Source: Prevotella sp. UBA6429 (GTDB lineage: Bacteria > Bacteroidota > Bacteroidia > Bacteroidales > Bacteroidaceae). From it: a stretch of DNA of 20,903 bases. Positions 1 through 6,608 of the stretch are shown one piece after another. The notes beneath the pieces are model-generated. The model did not search any database. It had not been told where the DNA came from and was given only the letters and a program-made list of their open reading frames with translations. The position numbers and the translations under genes were made by a program. Each line of letters begins with the position of its first letter. Position 1 is the first letter of the stretch. The stretch lies in the NCBI GenBank assembly GCA_002437285.1, contig DJOV01000102.1, positions 1 through 20,903 of the forward strand. Reading direction: 5' to 3'.

Positions 1-275
1 ATCGCAACACAATATACCCTTTATCGCAAAGTTACCCCACGCAAATCGCGGCGCGACCGACAAAAAACGCCATTTTCGCGTTCTATTTCATCCGTTCTCC
101 GTGACAAACTTTTGCACTAAAAATCATGACAAATGGAAGAGGTGTCGAGAACAAGAAGGGCACATGGCGGATCGGTAGTCATGATGGCCCCTACCCTTCA
201 CAGATGGCAAAATGTCGTTTGCACAACATGATGAAATCATCATTTTTTGCTTTAGTGGAGCTATTTTTTATGAAA
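1..275. other. Gene-free left edge, downstream of the GH95 gene
   Basis: No convincing coding region is seen here on either strand. It is the 3' flank of the leftward GH95 gene and may be the 5' flank of a gene beyond the left edge. At 229-242 there is a short dyad (TGATGA, AA, TCATCA) followed on the plus strand by six T residues. It would suit rightward termination, but no rightward gene precedes it in the window. No clear terminator for the GH95 gene is visible. Confidence 0.5.
27..34 (-). promoter_or_regulatory. Candidate -7 element for a leftward gene outside the window
   Basis: The minus strand reads TAACTTTG, matching the Bacteroidota -7 consensus TAnnTTTG. No TTG lies at the usual 19-21 nt upstream, so only the -7 box supports this. 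It would drive a leftward gene starting beyond base 1. Confidence 0.3.
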
Positions 276-2762
276 TCAGAGGACCTGCTCTACCTCATAG
301 GTTTTGCCTGCCTTTGTGCGGAGGTCGTACTCATAGACGTGGCGCACCGCAAGGGACTTGAAGTCCTTGAGTTCGCTGGAACGCAAAGGCGCTTTCACCT
401 GTGCTGGCGCATAGAGTGCGTTGGGACAGTCGCCCTTGGCCGTCCGCAGGCCCTTGCCCTTGAGAGGCACATACGAGCGCAGGCGCAACACACCGCCGTG
501 AGATGAACGAATGGTGGCCGTGGTGACCTGCCCGCGAGTCCAAGTCATGTCGACCTCAAAGCCGCCACGGGCGCGCAGCCCCTTCACCGATCCTTGTGGC
601 CATGCCGTGGGCAAGGCGGGCAACAGGTGCACCGCACCGTCGTGGCTCTGGAGCAACATCTCGGCCACACCGGCAGCACAACCGAAATTGCCGTCTATCT
701 GGAAGGGCGGATGGGCGTCGAAGAGGTTGGGATACATGCGGCCGTTGGGATACTGGCCTTGGTGGGCATCGTCAGGCAAGAGCTGCAGCAGGTTGCTCAG
801 GATGCGGTAGGCGTGGTCGCCGTCCTGCATGCGCGCCCAGAAGTTGACCTTCCACGCCAAGCTCCAGCCGGTGGCCCTGTCGCCGCGCTCGGTCAGGGTG
901 GTCTTGGCGGCGGTGAAGAGGTCGGGGTGCGCGTAGGGTGAAATCTGGTTGGAGGGATAGAGCCCGTAGAGGTGGGAGATGTGCCGGTGTTCATCGTGTG
1001 GGTTGTCCGCATCGTCGAGCCACTCCTGCAGCTGGCCATACCTGCCAATCTGCATGGGAGGCAACTGGGCCAAAGCCCGCGAGATGGAGTCTTGCAGGGA
1101 CGGGTCTCGACCCAATATGCGGGCCGCGCGCAACGTGCTGCTCAGGGCGTCAAACACGATCTGGTTGTCCATCGTGCTACCGGCCGTGACGGGTGACTGC
1201 TTGCCCATGGGAGCATGTTCGGGCGACACGGAGGGGCAGACGACAAGCCAGCCCTTCGTGGGATGGGGCACCAGGAAAGAGAGATAGAACTGCGCCGTGC
1301 CTTTGAGGGCGTCATAGTGACGGGCGAGAAACGTTCGGTCGCCGGTGAAGAGATAGTGCTGCCATAGGTGGGTGGCCAACCAGGCTCCGCCACTGGGATA
1401 CATGCCCCAATAGGCGCCGTCGACGATGCCGGTGGTGCGCCAGATGTCGGTGTTGTGATGGGCCACCCACCCCTGACTGCCATACATGACGCGCGCCGTG
1501 GCTTGCCCGGTCGTGCTCAGGTCCTCGATGAGGTCGAAGAGGGGCTCCTCACACTCCTCGAGGTTGCCCACATTGGCTATCCAGTAGTTCATCTCGGTGT
1601 TGATGTTGATGGTGTATTTGCTGTCCCACGCCGCATTGGACTCCTTGTTCCACACGCCTTGCAGGTTGGCGGGTTGTCCGCCGGGCTGCGATGAGGAGAT
1701 GAGCAGGTAACGCCCATACTGGAAGAGCAGGGCGATGAGGTCTTGGTCCTGGTTGGCGGCGAAATGGACCAGGCGCTGGTCGGTGGGCAGCGACGAGCAG
1801 GGGGTGGTGGGCAGGCATAGTGACACGCGGGCGTACTGTTCACGGTATTTCGCCACGTGGTCAGCGAGCAAGCGATCATAGCCCGCCGTGGTCACGCCAC
1901 TCAACGAGGCCAGGTTGCGTGCCGTGGCGTCGCCGTCGACACGATGGTAGTTCACGAAGTTGGTGGCGGCCACGATGTAGATGTACGCCACGGTGGCATC
2001 TGTCACCAGTAGGGAGTCGTGTCGAGTCACGACACGGCCGTCGCTCTTGGCCACGATGCGCATCTCGGCGTTGAGACCGGCCTCGATGCCTTCCTGCGCC
2101 TCGCCCCGCACGCGCACCACCAGCGAACTGTCATTCATCTCATGGGTGGCCTGCAGGGGTGCGCGGTGTGACACGGCAAAGTTGAGCTTTTGATTGCCCT
2201 CTGCCTCCAGTCGCACGATGATGGCATTGTGGCTCATCGACGCGAAGGCTGTGCGGCGATAAGCGGTGCCGGCGCAGTCATAGCGGGTGTGGGCGACGGC
2301 ACTGTCAAGGCAGAGATCGCGGCGGTAGGCGGTGGCGTGGGCTGTGTTGCCCGACCGGTAATCGAAGAAGATGCTGCCCAGTGTCAGGTAGCGCATGCCG
2401 TGCGGTCCTTTCACAAAGTGCCGGTTGATGAGTTGCTCGGCCTCGCTCTCCCGTCCGTCGAAGATGAGCCCACGCACCTGGCTGAGTTGTCCGGCAGAGA
2501 GCGTGGGATGGTTGGTATGGGGGCGGCCCGCCCAGAAGGTCCCCTCGTTGAGTTGTATCTCGTCGCGCCCTATGCCGCCATAGAGCATGGCTCCGAGATG
2601 GGAGTTGCCGATGGGCAGTGCCTCCCACCACGTGGCGGCGGGTTTGTCATACCACAGGTGTCGGCCGGCTGCGGCGCTTTGCGCCAGGCTCGGGGTGGAC
2701 ACGGTTGCCAAAAGCGACAGTAGGCTGGCCGCCAACATCTTTCGAATCATAGGTTTATGCAT
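276..2762 (-). CDS. Secreted GH95 family alpha-L-fucosidase/alpha-L-galactosidase
   Basis: Predicted exported glycoside hydrolase of about 828 residues. GH95 enzymes release terminal alpha-1,2-L-fucose, or in some members L-galactose, from host or plant glycans by an inverting mechanism. Residues 1 to about 30 form a signal peptide (basic start, LLSLLATVS core, SLAQS end). The N-terminal GH95 sandwich carries WWEALPIGNSHLGAMLYGG and LNEGTFWAGRPH. The (alpha/alpha)6 barrel carries NINTEMNYW (N386, N388, matching the water-activating Asn pair), SPEHAP (E515, matching the general acid) and QIDGNFG (D690). All expected catalytic residues are present and length is normal for the family. The open frame extends to a GTG at 2768. 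ATG at 2762 is preferred, and ATG at 2750 would give an even cleaner signal peptide. No SusC/SusD pair or other glycan gene adjoins it, so the exact substrate is unknown. Confidence 0.93.
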   Translation of the reverse strand: MHKPMIRKMLAASLLSLLATVSTPSLAQSAAAGRHLWYDKPAATWWEALPIGNSHLGAMLYGGIGRDEIQLNEGTFWAGRPHTNHPTLSAGQLSQVRGLIFDGRESEAEQLINRHFVKGPHGMRYLTLGSIFFDYRSGNTAHATAYRRDLCLDSAVAHTRYDCAGTAYRRTAFASMSHNAIIVRLEAEGNQKLNFAVSHRAPLQATHEMNDSSLVVRVRGEAQEGIEAGLNAEMRIVAKSDGRVVTRHDSLLVTDATVAYIYIVAATNFVNYHRVDGDATARNLASLSGVTTAGYDRLLADHVAKYREQYARVSLCLPTTPCSSLPTDQRLVHFAANQDQDLIALLFQYGRYLLISSSQPGGQPANLQGVWNKESNAAWDSKYTININTEMNYWIANVGNLEECEEPLFDLIEDLSTTGQATARVMYGSQGWVAHHNTDIWRTTGIVDGAYWGMYPSGGAWLATHLWQHYLFTGDRTFLARHYDALKGTAQFYLSFLVPHPTKGWLVVCPSVSPEHAPMGKQSPVTAGSTMDNQIVFDALSSTLRAARILGRDPSLQDSISRALAQLPPMQIGRYGQLQEWLDDADNPHDEHRHISHLYGLYPSNQISPYAHPDLFTAAKTTLTERGDRATGWSLAWKVNFWARMQDGDHAYRILSNLLQLLPDDAHQGQYPNGRMYPNLFDAHPPFQIDGNFGCAAGVAEMLLQSHDGAVHLLPALPTAWPQGSVKGLRARGGFEVDMTWTRGQVTTATIRSSHGGVLRLRSYVPLKGKGLRTAKGDCPNALYAPAQVKAPLRSSELKDFKSLAVRHVYEYDLRTKAGKTYEVEQVL

Positions 2763-2825
2763 GGTCACGGTAGTGATGAGGTTTGTCTTGTTAGGTCTCA
2801 GCAGGTGCTTTCCGCTGTTTGCCTA

Positions 2826-2833
2826 CAAAATTA
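2826..2833 (-). promoter_or_regulatory. Candidate -7 element for the GH95 gene
   Basis: The minus strand reads TAATTTTG (TAnnTTTG), about 64 nt before the preferred GH95 start. No convincing TTG -33 element is seen 19-21 nt upstream, so a dedicated activator may be needed, or the true promoter lies elsewhere. Confidence 0.4.
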
Positions 2834-2997
2834 TCGTTTTTATCCCCACCCCACTTTGCTCCATGTCTCCTTCTTGTTTCGCAATGACACAAAACTTGTT
2901 TTACATGCAAATCTCGCAAGAACTCCTGCGCTCGTAATTCCGCAAGAGCACACTGCGGGTGCGCAACAGAAAACGAGAATATGGGTAAAAATATCCG

Positions 2998-3039
2998 TAA
3001 TTTTGTTACGCTATGTCTTGAAGATAAAGCGTAACTTTG
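2998..3039 (+). promoter_or_regulatory. Tandem candidate -7 elements for the CMD-cupin gene
   Basis: Two matches to TAnnTTTG occur in tandem: TAATTTTG at 2998-3005 and TAACTTTG at 3032-3039. The second is the usual distance from a start codon (about 47 nt before ATG 3086). Neither has a TTG at the 19-21 nt spacing. The TTTTG of the first box is 26 nt before the second, which is too far for a standard -33. Confidence 0.45.
3005..3035. repeat. 8-bp inverted repeat overlapping a -7 box (possible operator)
   Basis: GTTACGCT at 3005-3012 and AGCGTAAC at 3028-3035 are perfect reverse complements separated by 15 nt. The right arm overlaps the first four bases of the downstream -7 element and the left arm begins on the last base of the upstream one. 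A near copy of the left arm plus flank (GTAACGCTATG) recurs at 3078-3088 and includes the start codon. This would fit a dimeric repressor site, but no regulator gene adjoins it. Confidence 0.35.
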
Positions 3040-3085
3040 CAGCTGTAATTTAGCGCTTGCGAAGCGCAACACATGAAGTAACGCT

Positions 3086-4174
3086 ATGAAGAGACTATTA
3101 ATTTTATTGGCAATAATTATGGCAACAATGAATCCATCCATGGCAGCCAACACACTGTCAGATCGCCAGTTGCACCTCGCCACCTTGGCAAGTCTCGAAG
3201 CCCTGGGTGACCTCAACCGGCTGGCACCGGCCATCAACGCAGCACTTGATGGTGGAGTGACCGTCAACGAAATCAAGGAGGCTTTCTCCCAACTTTACGC
3301 CTACACGGGCTTCCCGCGCTCGCTCAATGCGCTGGGCACCTTGTCAAAGGTGCTCGACGCTCGCAAGGCGGAGGGAAAGAAGGACTGTGAGGGCAAGGAA
3401 TGGCAACGCCCGAAGGTTTGGGACGATGCGGGGCTGGCGCTCAAGATGGGTACCGAGACACAGACCAAGCTGAGCGGCAAGCCTTTCAATTATGACTTCT
3501 GCCCACAGGATGATTATTACCTCAAGGCTCACCTCTTCGGCGACATCTTTGCCAGCGACCAGCTATCGGCCAGTGACCGTGAGATTGTGACCGTGGCTGC
3601 CTTGGCCTCCCTGAAGGGGGTGGCCCCGCAACTGGCTGCACACCAAAGGGGAGCCGTCAACATGGGCAACACGCAGGAGCAGGTGGATGAGCTGATGGAA
3701 TATCTCAGCGACAAGGGCTTGTCACAGTGCGACAATGCAGCAGACGCCTCAGCTGGGGCTTGGCCTAAGGGCAACCCGAACACTGCCTACGCCAAGTATT
3801 TCATCGGCAACAGCCACTTGGCCCAGATCACCCCAAAGAACTTGAAGGAAGGTGAGCAGACCGTCCTGCCGATGTCCAACGTCACCTTTGAACCTGGATG
3901 CCGCAACAACTGGCACATCCACCATGGTGCCCGTCAGATTCTCATCTGTGTGTCGGGCAAGGGATGGTATCAGGAGTGGGGCAAGCCTGCCATCGCCCTC
4001 AACCCTGGAGATGTAATCGATATTCCGGAGGGCGTCAAGCATTGGCACGGCGCACAGAAGGACAGCTGGTTCCAGCACATCGCCACCCACGTGGCAGTGG
4101 AGAACTCCAAGCCAGGCTCGGAACCCAACGAATGGCTGGAACCTGTAACGGATGAGGAATACAACCAGTTGTAA
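3086..4174 (+). CDS. Exported carboxymuconolactone decarboxylase-like / cupin fusion protein
   Basis: A 362-residue two-part protein. Residues 1-20 form a signal peptide (LLILLAIIMA core, cleavage near MAA), suggesting periplasmic location. Residues about 25-95 and 145-210 resemble two CMD repeats: EIKEAFSQLYAYTGFP, then DREIVTVAALASLKG followed by QLAAHQRGAVNMG. Neither has the CxxC of AhpD, so a peroxidase role is unlikely. Residues about 235-340 form a cupin barrel with WHIHH (H277, H279), Q284 in place of the usual motif-1 Glu, and PEGVKHWHG (H319, H321), a plausible metal site. In related CMD-cupin proteins the Q at that place appears to be normal. The family is often annotated as gamma-carboxymuconolactone decarboxylase, but the real substrate is unknown and no aromatic-degradation genes are nearby. 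It stands alone, divergent from GH95, with no visible Shine-Dalgarno. Confidence 0.85.
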   Translation: MKRLLILLAIIMATMNPSMAANTLSDRQLHLATLASLEALGDLNRLAPAINAALDGGVTVNEIKEAFSQLYAYTGFPRSLNALGTLSKVLDARKAEGKKDCEGKEWQRPKVWDDAGLALKMGTETQTKLSGKPFNYDFCPQDDYYLKAHLFGDIFASDQLSASDREIVTVAALASLKGVAPQLAAHQRGAVNMGNTQEQVDELMEYLSDKGLSQCDNAADASAGAWPKGNPNTAYAKYFIGNSHLAQITPKNLKEGEQTVLPMSNVTFEPGCRNNWHIHHGARQILICVSGKGWYQEWGKPAIALNPGDVIDIPEGVKHWHGAQKDSWFQHIATHVAVENSKPGSEPNEWLEPVTDEEYNQL

Positions 4175-4195
4175 AAGAAACAACAAGTAAACTAA

Positions 4196-4396
4196 AGGTG
4201 GTAATTTATAGAGCCCACCTAAAATGATTGCCAGTGCTTGGGCGAACGCAGAGGCCCATCTTGTATTGGCGACAATCCTGGTGTAACATCAAACAACCAT
4301 GGGGCAAGCCCATGGTATCAATCGAGAAGGCCGTGGCTGCTCAGGTGCAACCACGGCCTTCGGTCATGTGTGTCGGCAAGACCGCCATGGACGGTC
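4196..4396. other. Densely folded intergenic region between convergent genes
   Basis: Several inverted repeats lie in succession: AGGTGG/CCACCT (4196-4220); a nested stem with GATTG (4226-4230) pairing CAATC (4273-4277) around TGGGC/GCCCA; an alternative ATTG-GCGA-CAAT hairpin with a GNRA-type loop (4265-4276); ACCATGGG/CCCATGGT with loop GCAAG (4296-4316); an 11-bp perfect stem (4326-4361); and GACCG/CGGTC (4380-4396). It may simply be a bidirectional termination zone for the cupin gene and the acidic-peptide gene. A structured RNA or a dispersed intergenic repeat are alternatives. No gene-sized open frame with support is present. Confidence 0.45.
4326..4361. terminator. Likely bidirectional terminator hairpin
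   Basis: GAAGGCCGTGG at 4326-4336 is the exact reverse complement of CCACGGCCTTC at 4351-4361, giving an 11-bp GC-rich stem with a 14-nt loop between two convergent genes. There is no U-run on either side, so it is not a textbook intrinsic terminator. Confidence 0.5.
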
Positions 4397-4406
4397 AGCT
4401 CTTAAT

Positions 4407-4595
4407 TTAGTCTTCCTCATCCCAGACGGAGGGGATGGTAGTGGCAGGCTCGTCGTCTGTCTCCTCGTCAAAGAAGGGTTTGGCGAGCTGGTCGCTGCCG
4501 CTATACTGGTTGTTGAGCGAGGGATCGGATGCAGCCATCAGCTCCTCGACCTCCAAATGCTGAACCTTGATGTTGGGTTGGATATACTTTTTCAT
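4407..4595 (-). CDS. 62-residue acidic peptide, unknown function
   Basis: A small protein starting MKKYIQPNIKV and ending in a strongly acidic tail (FFDEETDDEP, then SVWDEED). It has no cysteines, no membrane segment and no classical signal peptide. The MKKxYIxPxI-type start followed by a short helix (LEVEELMAAS) resembles a class of short Bacteroidales/Prevotella proteins of unknown role that I have seen annotated only as hypothetical. The gene is preceded by a Shine-Dalgarno-like GAAAGGA about 8 nt before ATG, unusual for this window, and begins 52 nt after the stop of the secreted beta-sandwich protein. The two are probably on one transcript. A leader-type precursor, a secretion partner or a regulator are all possible, and nothing in the sequence decides between them. 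Confidence 0.7.
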   Translation of the reverse strand: MKKYIQPNIKVQHLEVEELMAASDPSLNNQYSGSDQLAKPFFDEETDDEPATTIPSVWDEED

Positions 4596-4647
4596 ACGAA
4601 TGATCCTTTCTGTTTTTGAGTGTTATGGATTGTAATCTCACGAAGTG

Positions 4648-6381
4648 TTACTTCACGTACTTCTTGCCATTCTGTATGACAATGCCCTTATATGTCTTGC
4701 TCACGCGCTGGCCAGCGAGGTTGTAGACCGGAGCATTGGCGCGCGTCTTGTCGCTTGTTAGCGCCTGGATGCCCGTGGCGTCACCACCGAAGATAAAGGC
4801 CTTGGCGTTGGCGGCATTCTCCTTGCTCACCTTCAGATAGGCCTTGTGGGCACCGTTGGTGAAGGATGCGCCGTTCTCTGCGCCCCAATAGAAGCCTACA
4901 TTCTTACCATTGCTATCAAGCGAAAGTTTGTAGAAGTAATAAGTGTCATCGTTGTCGATGGCGGTCTCCTCGTCAGAGCCGAAGAGCATGTTGGTGTCGT
5001 CTTTCGTCACATTTGTGCCATCTGCCTCCTTGAAGGTGTAGTCGCCCTCCTCCAGTGCGTAGATGACGACAGCCTCGCCGGCAGGAATAATCTCACCTTC
5101 CTCATAGCGGCTTGAAACTTCCAGACCTTTGCCAAACTCGGCGGAATAGGTCGTGGCCTCTGCATACTCGGGAACGGTCAGCGCGCGGTCACTATAATAT
5201 AAGGTGGCATAGCCGGTGGAGCCCACATGAAGGGTGACGTCCTTGGATTCTGCGGCCTGTTCATAGGTGACGGTGATGGTTTTCAACGTTGTTTTATTGA
5301 AATCTAATGTGACGTTTTGGCTATTCAGATCACCCACCGTGACATCTTTAGAAGGATTTACTTCAACCGCCTTAATGATATAGCCTTTAGGAACAGAAAT
5401 CGTAAATTGCGCATCATCGTAAACGCGCAAACCGTCATTCCAAAAACGAGTGGTCGTGTTAGTATTATTCTTGGAAACAGTTAATGTAACATTACCAGCC
5501 TGAAGAGTTTCACCTACAGCCATGTCTCCATCTTTAGAACTACTACTGGATGTACCCTTTCCATAAGCCTCTGGATGCGAGAAGTCAAACACACCATCCT
5601 CTACTGCGAAAGGTTTGGTCAACTGGATGGTATAAGAAGCGGAAGAAGCGGCATAGGTATCGTTACCTTCAAACGCAGCGGTGATGGTAGCGGTGCCTGC
5701 GGTCTCGCCAAGTGTTACGGCACCAGTCGTGGCGTCTACAGTGGCCACATCGGTGTTAGAAGAAGAATAAGTGAGTGTGCCTGCCTCGGCAGGGGTCAAC
5801 GTTGCAGTAGGAGCAGTGAAGGCATCGCCAACATTCACAGAGAAGGTCCTGTTGTCATTGTCTTCGCCAAAAGTGATGTTCGTTACGTTCTTGGTGTTAG
5901 TTTTGTAAATCTCAATCTTGGTAACCTGTGTGTTAGCCGCAGAAGTAACTTTCAGTGTGTAGATGGTACCCGCGGCTTGATAAGCATCAGCAATTTTGTA
6001 AATATTTGCGTCTTGAGCTCCTTTTGTTTCAGTGCTAACGGGAGTGTTGCCAACATAGATATTCTGCTTTACGCTTTGAGAAGCCCCACTCTTGCCAACA
6101 ACTACGATTTTCTCAACGTCAAAATCAAAGGCTGGCAGGGATAAAGTCGCGCCTTTCTTCCCAAAAATTAGATAATTTGTACTAAACTTATGTCCGCTAT
6201 TACTATTGCCAAAGCTAACACTATAAGTCCCATCAGTGTAAGTAGCAGCTTCTTTGAAATAGCTAGTCGGAAGCCCCCAAGTGTTTGAAGTGAAATCAAG
6301 CGTTACTTCCTGCGCATAAATGCCCCCCCCTGTGACAATCGTCATCAAAAGGAGCAATAGAACTCGTAAATGTTTTACCAT
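4648..6381 (-). CDS. Large secreted Ig-like/beta-sandwich protein with C-terminal sorting tail
   Basis: A 577-residue exported protein. Residues 1-24 are a signal peptide (LLLLLMTIVTGGG core, YAQ end). Residues about 26-160 and 264-375 look like two related beta-sandwich modules: each opens with a DF-S/T pattern (LDFTSNTWG, FDFSHPEAYG) and closes with an I-x-V/I-x-Y strand. Residues about 165-255 form a BIG_2-like Ig domain (FSVNVGDAF, YSSSNTDVATVD, GTATITAAFEGN). Residues about 380-540 match a module common in Prevotella surface proteins (GYATLYYSDRALTVP, IPAGEAVVI, NMLFGSDEE, YYFYKLSL, VGFYWGAENGASFTNGAHKAYL). The final about 28 residues (VYNLAGQRV, KGIVIQNGKKYVK) are a type IX secretion-like C-terminal signal. 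No catalytic motif is recognised, so adhesion or glycan binding is a guess. AAAAGG lies 8 nt before ATG. It probably shares a transcript with the acidic peptide. Confidence 0.85.
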   Translation of the reverse strand: MVKHLRVLLLLLMTIVTGGGIYAQEVTLDFTSNTWGLPTSYFKEAATYTDGTYSVSFGNSNSGHKFSTNYLIFGKKGATLSLPAFDFDVEKIVVVGKSGASQSVKQNIYVGNTPVSTETKGAQDANIYKIADAYQAAGTIYTLKVTSAANTQVTKIEIYKTNTKNVTNITFGEDNDNRTFSVNVGDAFTAPTATLTPAEAGTLTYSSSNTDVATVDATTGAVTLGETAGTATITAAFEGNDTYAASSASYTIQLTKPFAVEDGVFDFSHPEAYGKGTSSSSSKDGDMAVGETLQAGNVTLTVSKNNTNTTTRFWNDGLRVYDDAQFTISVPKGYIIKAVEVNPSKDVTVGDLNSQNVTLDFNKTTLKTITVTYEQAAESKDVTLHVGSTGYATLYYSDRALTVPEYAEATTYSAEFGKGLEVSSRYEEGEIIPAGEAVVIYALEEGDYTFKEADGTNVTKDDTNMLFGSDEETAIDNDDTYYFYKLSLDSNGKNVGFYWGAENGASFTNGAHKAYLKVSKENAANAKAFIFGGDATGIQALTSDKTRANAPVYNLAGQRVSKTYKGIVIQNGKKYVK

Positions 6382-6433
6382 AAAAGAAACCTTTTAGTTA
6401 ATGATATAATTTCATTAAATTGTTTTACAGTTG

Positions 6434-6464
6434 CAAACTTATAAAGAATTTGGCAAATATGCAA
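6434..6464 (-). promoter_or_regulatory. Promoter of the secreted beta-sandwich protein operon
   Basis: On the minus strand a -33 TTG (6464-6462) is followed after exactly 20 nt by TAAGTTTG (6441-6434), a full match to the Bacteroidota TTG-(19-21)-TAnnTTTG promoter. It lies about 50 nt upstream of the ATG at 6381. Confidence 0.75.
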
Positions 6465-6476
6465 GTTTTTTGCCAA
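6450..6476. repeat. Inverted repeat enclosing the -33 element
   Basis: TTGGCAAA (6450-6457) and TTTGCCAA (6469-6476) are perfect complements with an 11-nt spacer that contains the -33 TTG. Possible operator for the beta-sandwich protein gene. A second AT-rich dyad lies just upstream at 6487-6510. Confidence 0.35.
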
Positions 6477-6486
6477 GTTCTTGTCA

Positions 6487-6510
6487 TATTGTAATGACTT
6501 TGTTACAATA
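6487..6510. repeat. AT-rich inverted repeat upstream of the -33 element
   Basis: TATTGTAA (6487-6494) and TTACAATA (6503-6510) are perfect complements with an 8-nt spacer. It sits between the terminator of the dipeptidase gene and the promoter of the secreted protein, an activator-like position. It may also just be sequence under the terminator tail. Confidence 0.3.
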
Positions 6511-6515
6511 AAACG

Positions 6516-6559
6516 AAAAAAGCGGTAACAAGGCACGTGGATATTTGCCTTGTTGCCGC
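6516..6559 (-). terminator. Strong intrinsic terminator after the five-gene cluster
   Basis: On the minus strand a 14-bp stem (6559-6546 with 6535-6522; GCGGCAACAAGGCA against TGCCTTGTTACCGC, with one wobble pair) and a 10-nt loop is followed at once by six T residues (6521-6516). This is a textbook Rho-independent terminator for leftward transcription leaving the dipeptidase gene. Confidence 0.88.
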
Positions 6560-6582
6560 ATCTTTGTAGGGAAAATACCTTG

Positions 6583-6605
6583 ACTATCGTTTTCTAAACG
6601 ATAGT
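6583..6605. repeat. Perfect hairpin just after the dipeptidase stop codon
   Basis: ACTATCGTTT (6583-6592) and AAACGATAGT (6596-6605) form a 10-bp perfect stem with a 3-nt loop, beginning 3 nt after the stop codon. No U-run follows it on the minus strand. It precedes the true terminator at 6516-6559 and may protect the mRNA 3' end or act as an RNA processing site. Confidence 0.55.
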
Positions 6606-6608
6606 GAC

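Larger units (their letters stand above)
2763..3085. other. Divergent intergenic region between the GH95 and CMD-cupin genes
   Basis: About 320 bases without a supported gene. It contains a leftward -7 box near 2826, two rightward -7 boxes (2998 and 3032), an 8-bp dyad around the second rightward box, and a small perfect hairpin at 3053-3067 (GCGCTT, loop GCG, AAGCGC) in the presumed leader of the CMD-cupin mRNA. The middle (about 2850-2990) shows nothing I can name. Confidence 0.55.

Noticed and set aside
229..248. Dyad TGATGA-AA-TCATCA followed by six T as a terminator
   Set aside because: It is oriented for rightward transcription, where no gene exists in the window. The stem is short and AT-rich with a 2-nt loop.
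126..506. 126-codon plus-strand open frame at the left edge
   Set aside because: More than half overlaps the GH95 C terminus in antisense, and the upstream half has no family resemblance, promoter or ribosome site.
6450..6510. Promoter dyads as an invertible (phase-variable) promoter
   Set aside because: Both dyads are only 8 bp with 8-11 nt spacers. Invertible segments in Bacteroidales are normally longer with larger inverted repeats and a nearby recombinase, and none is seen.
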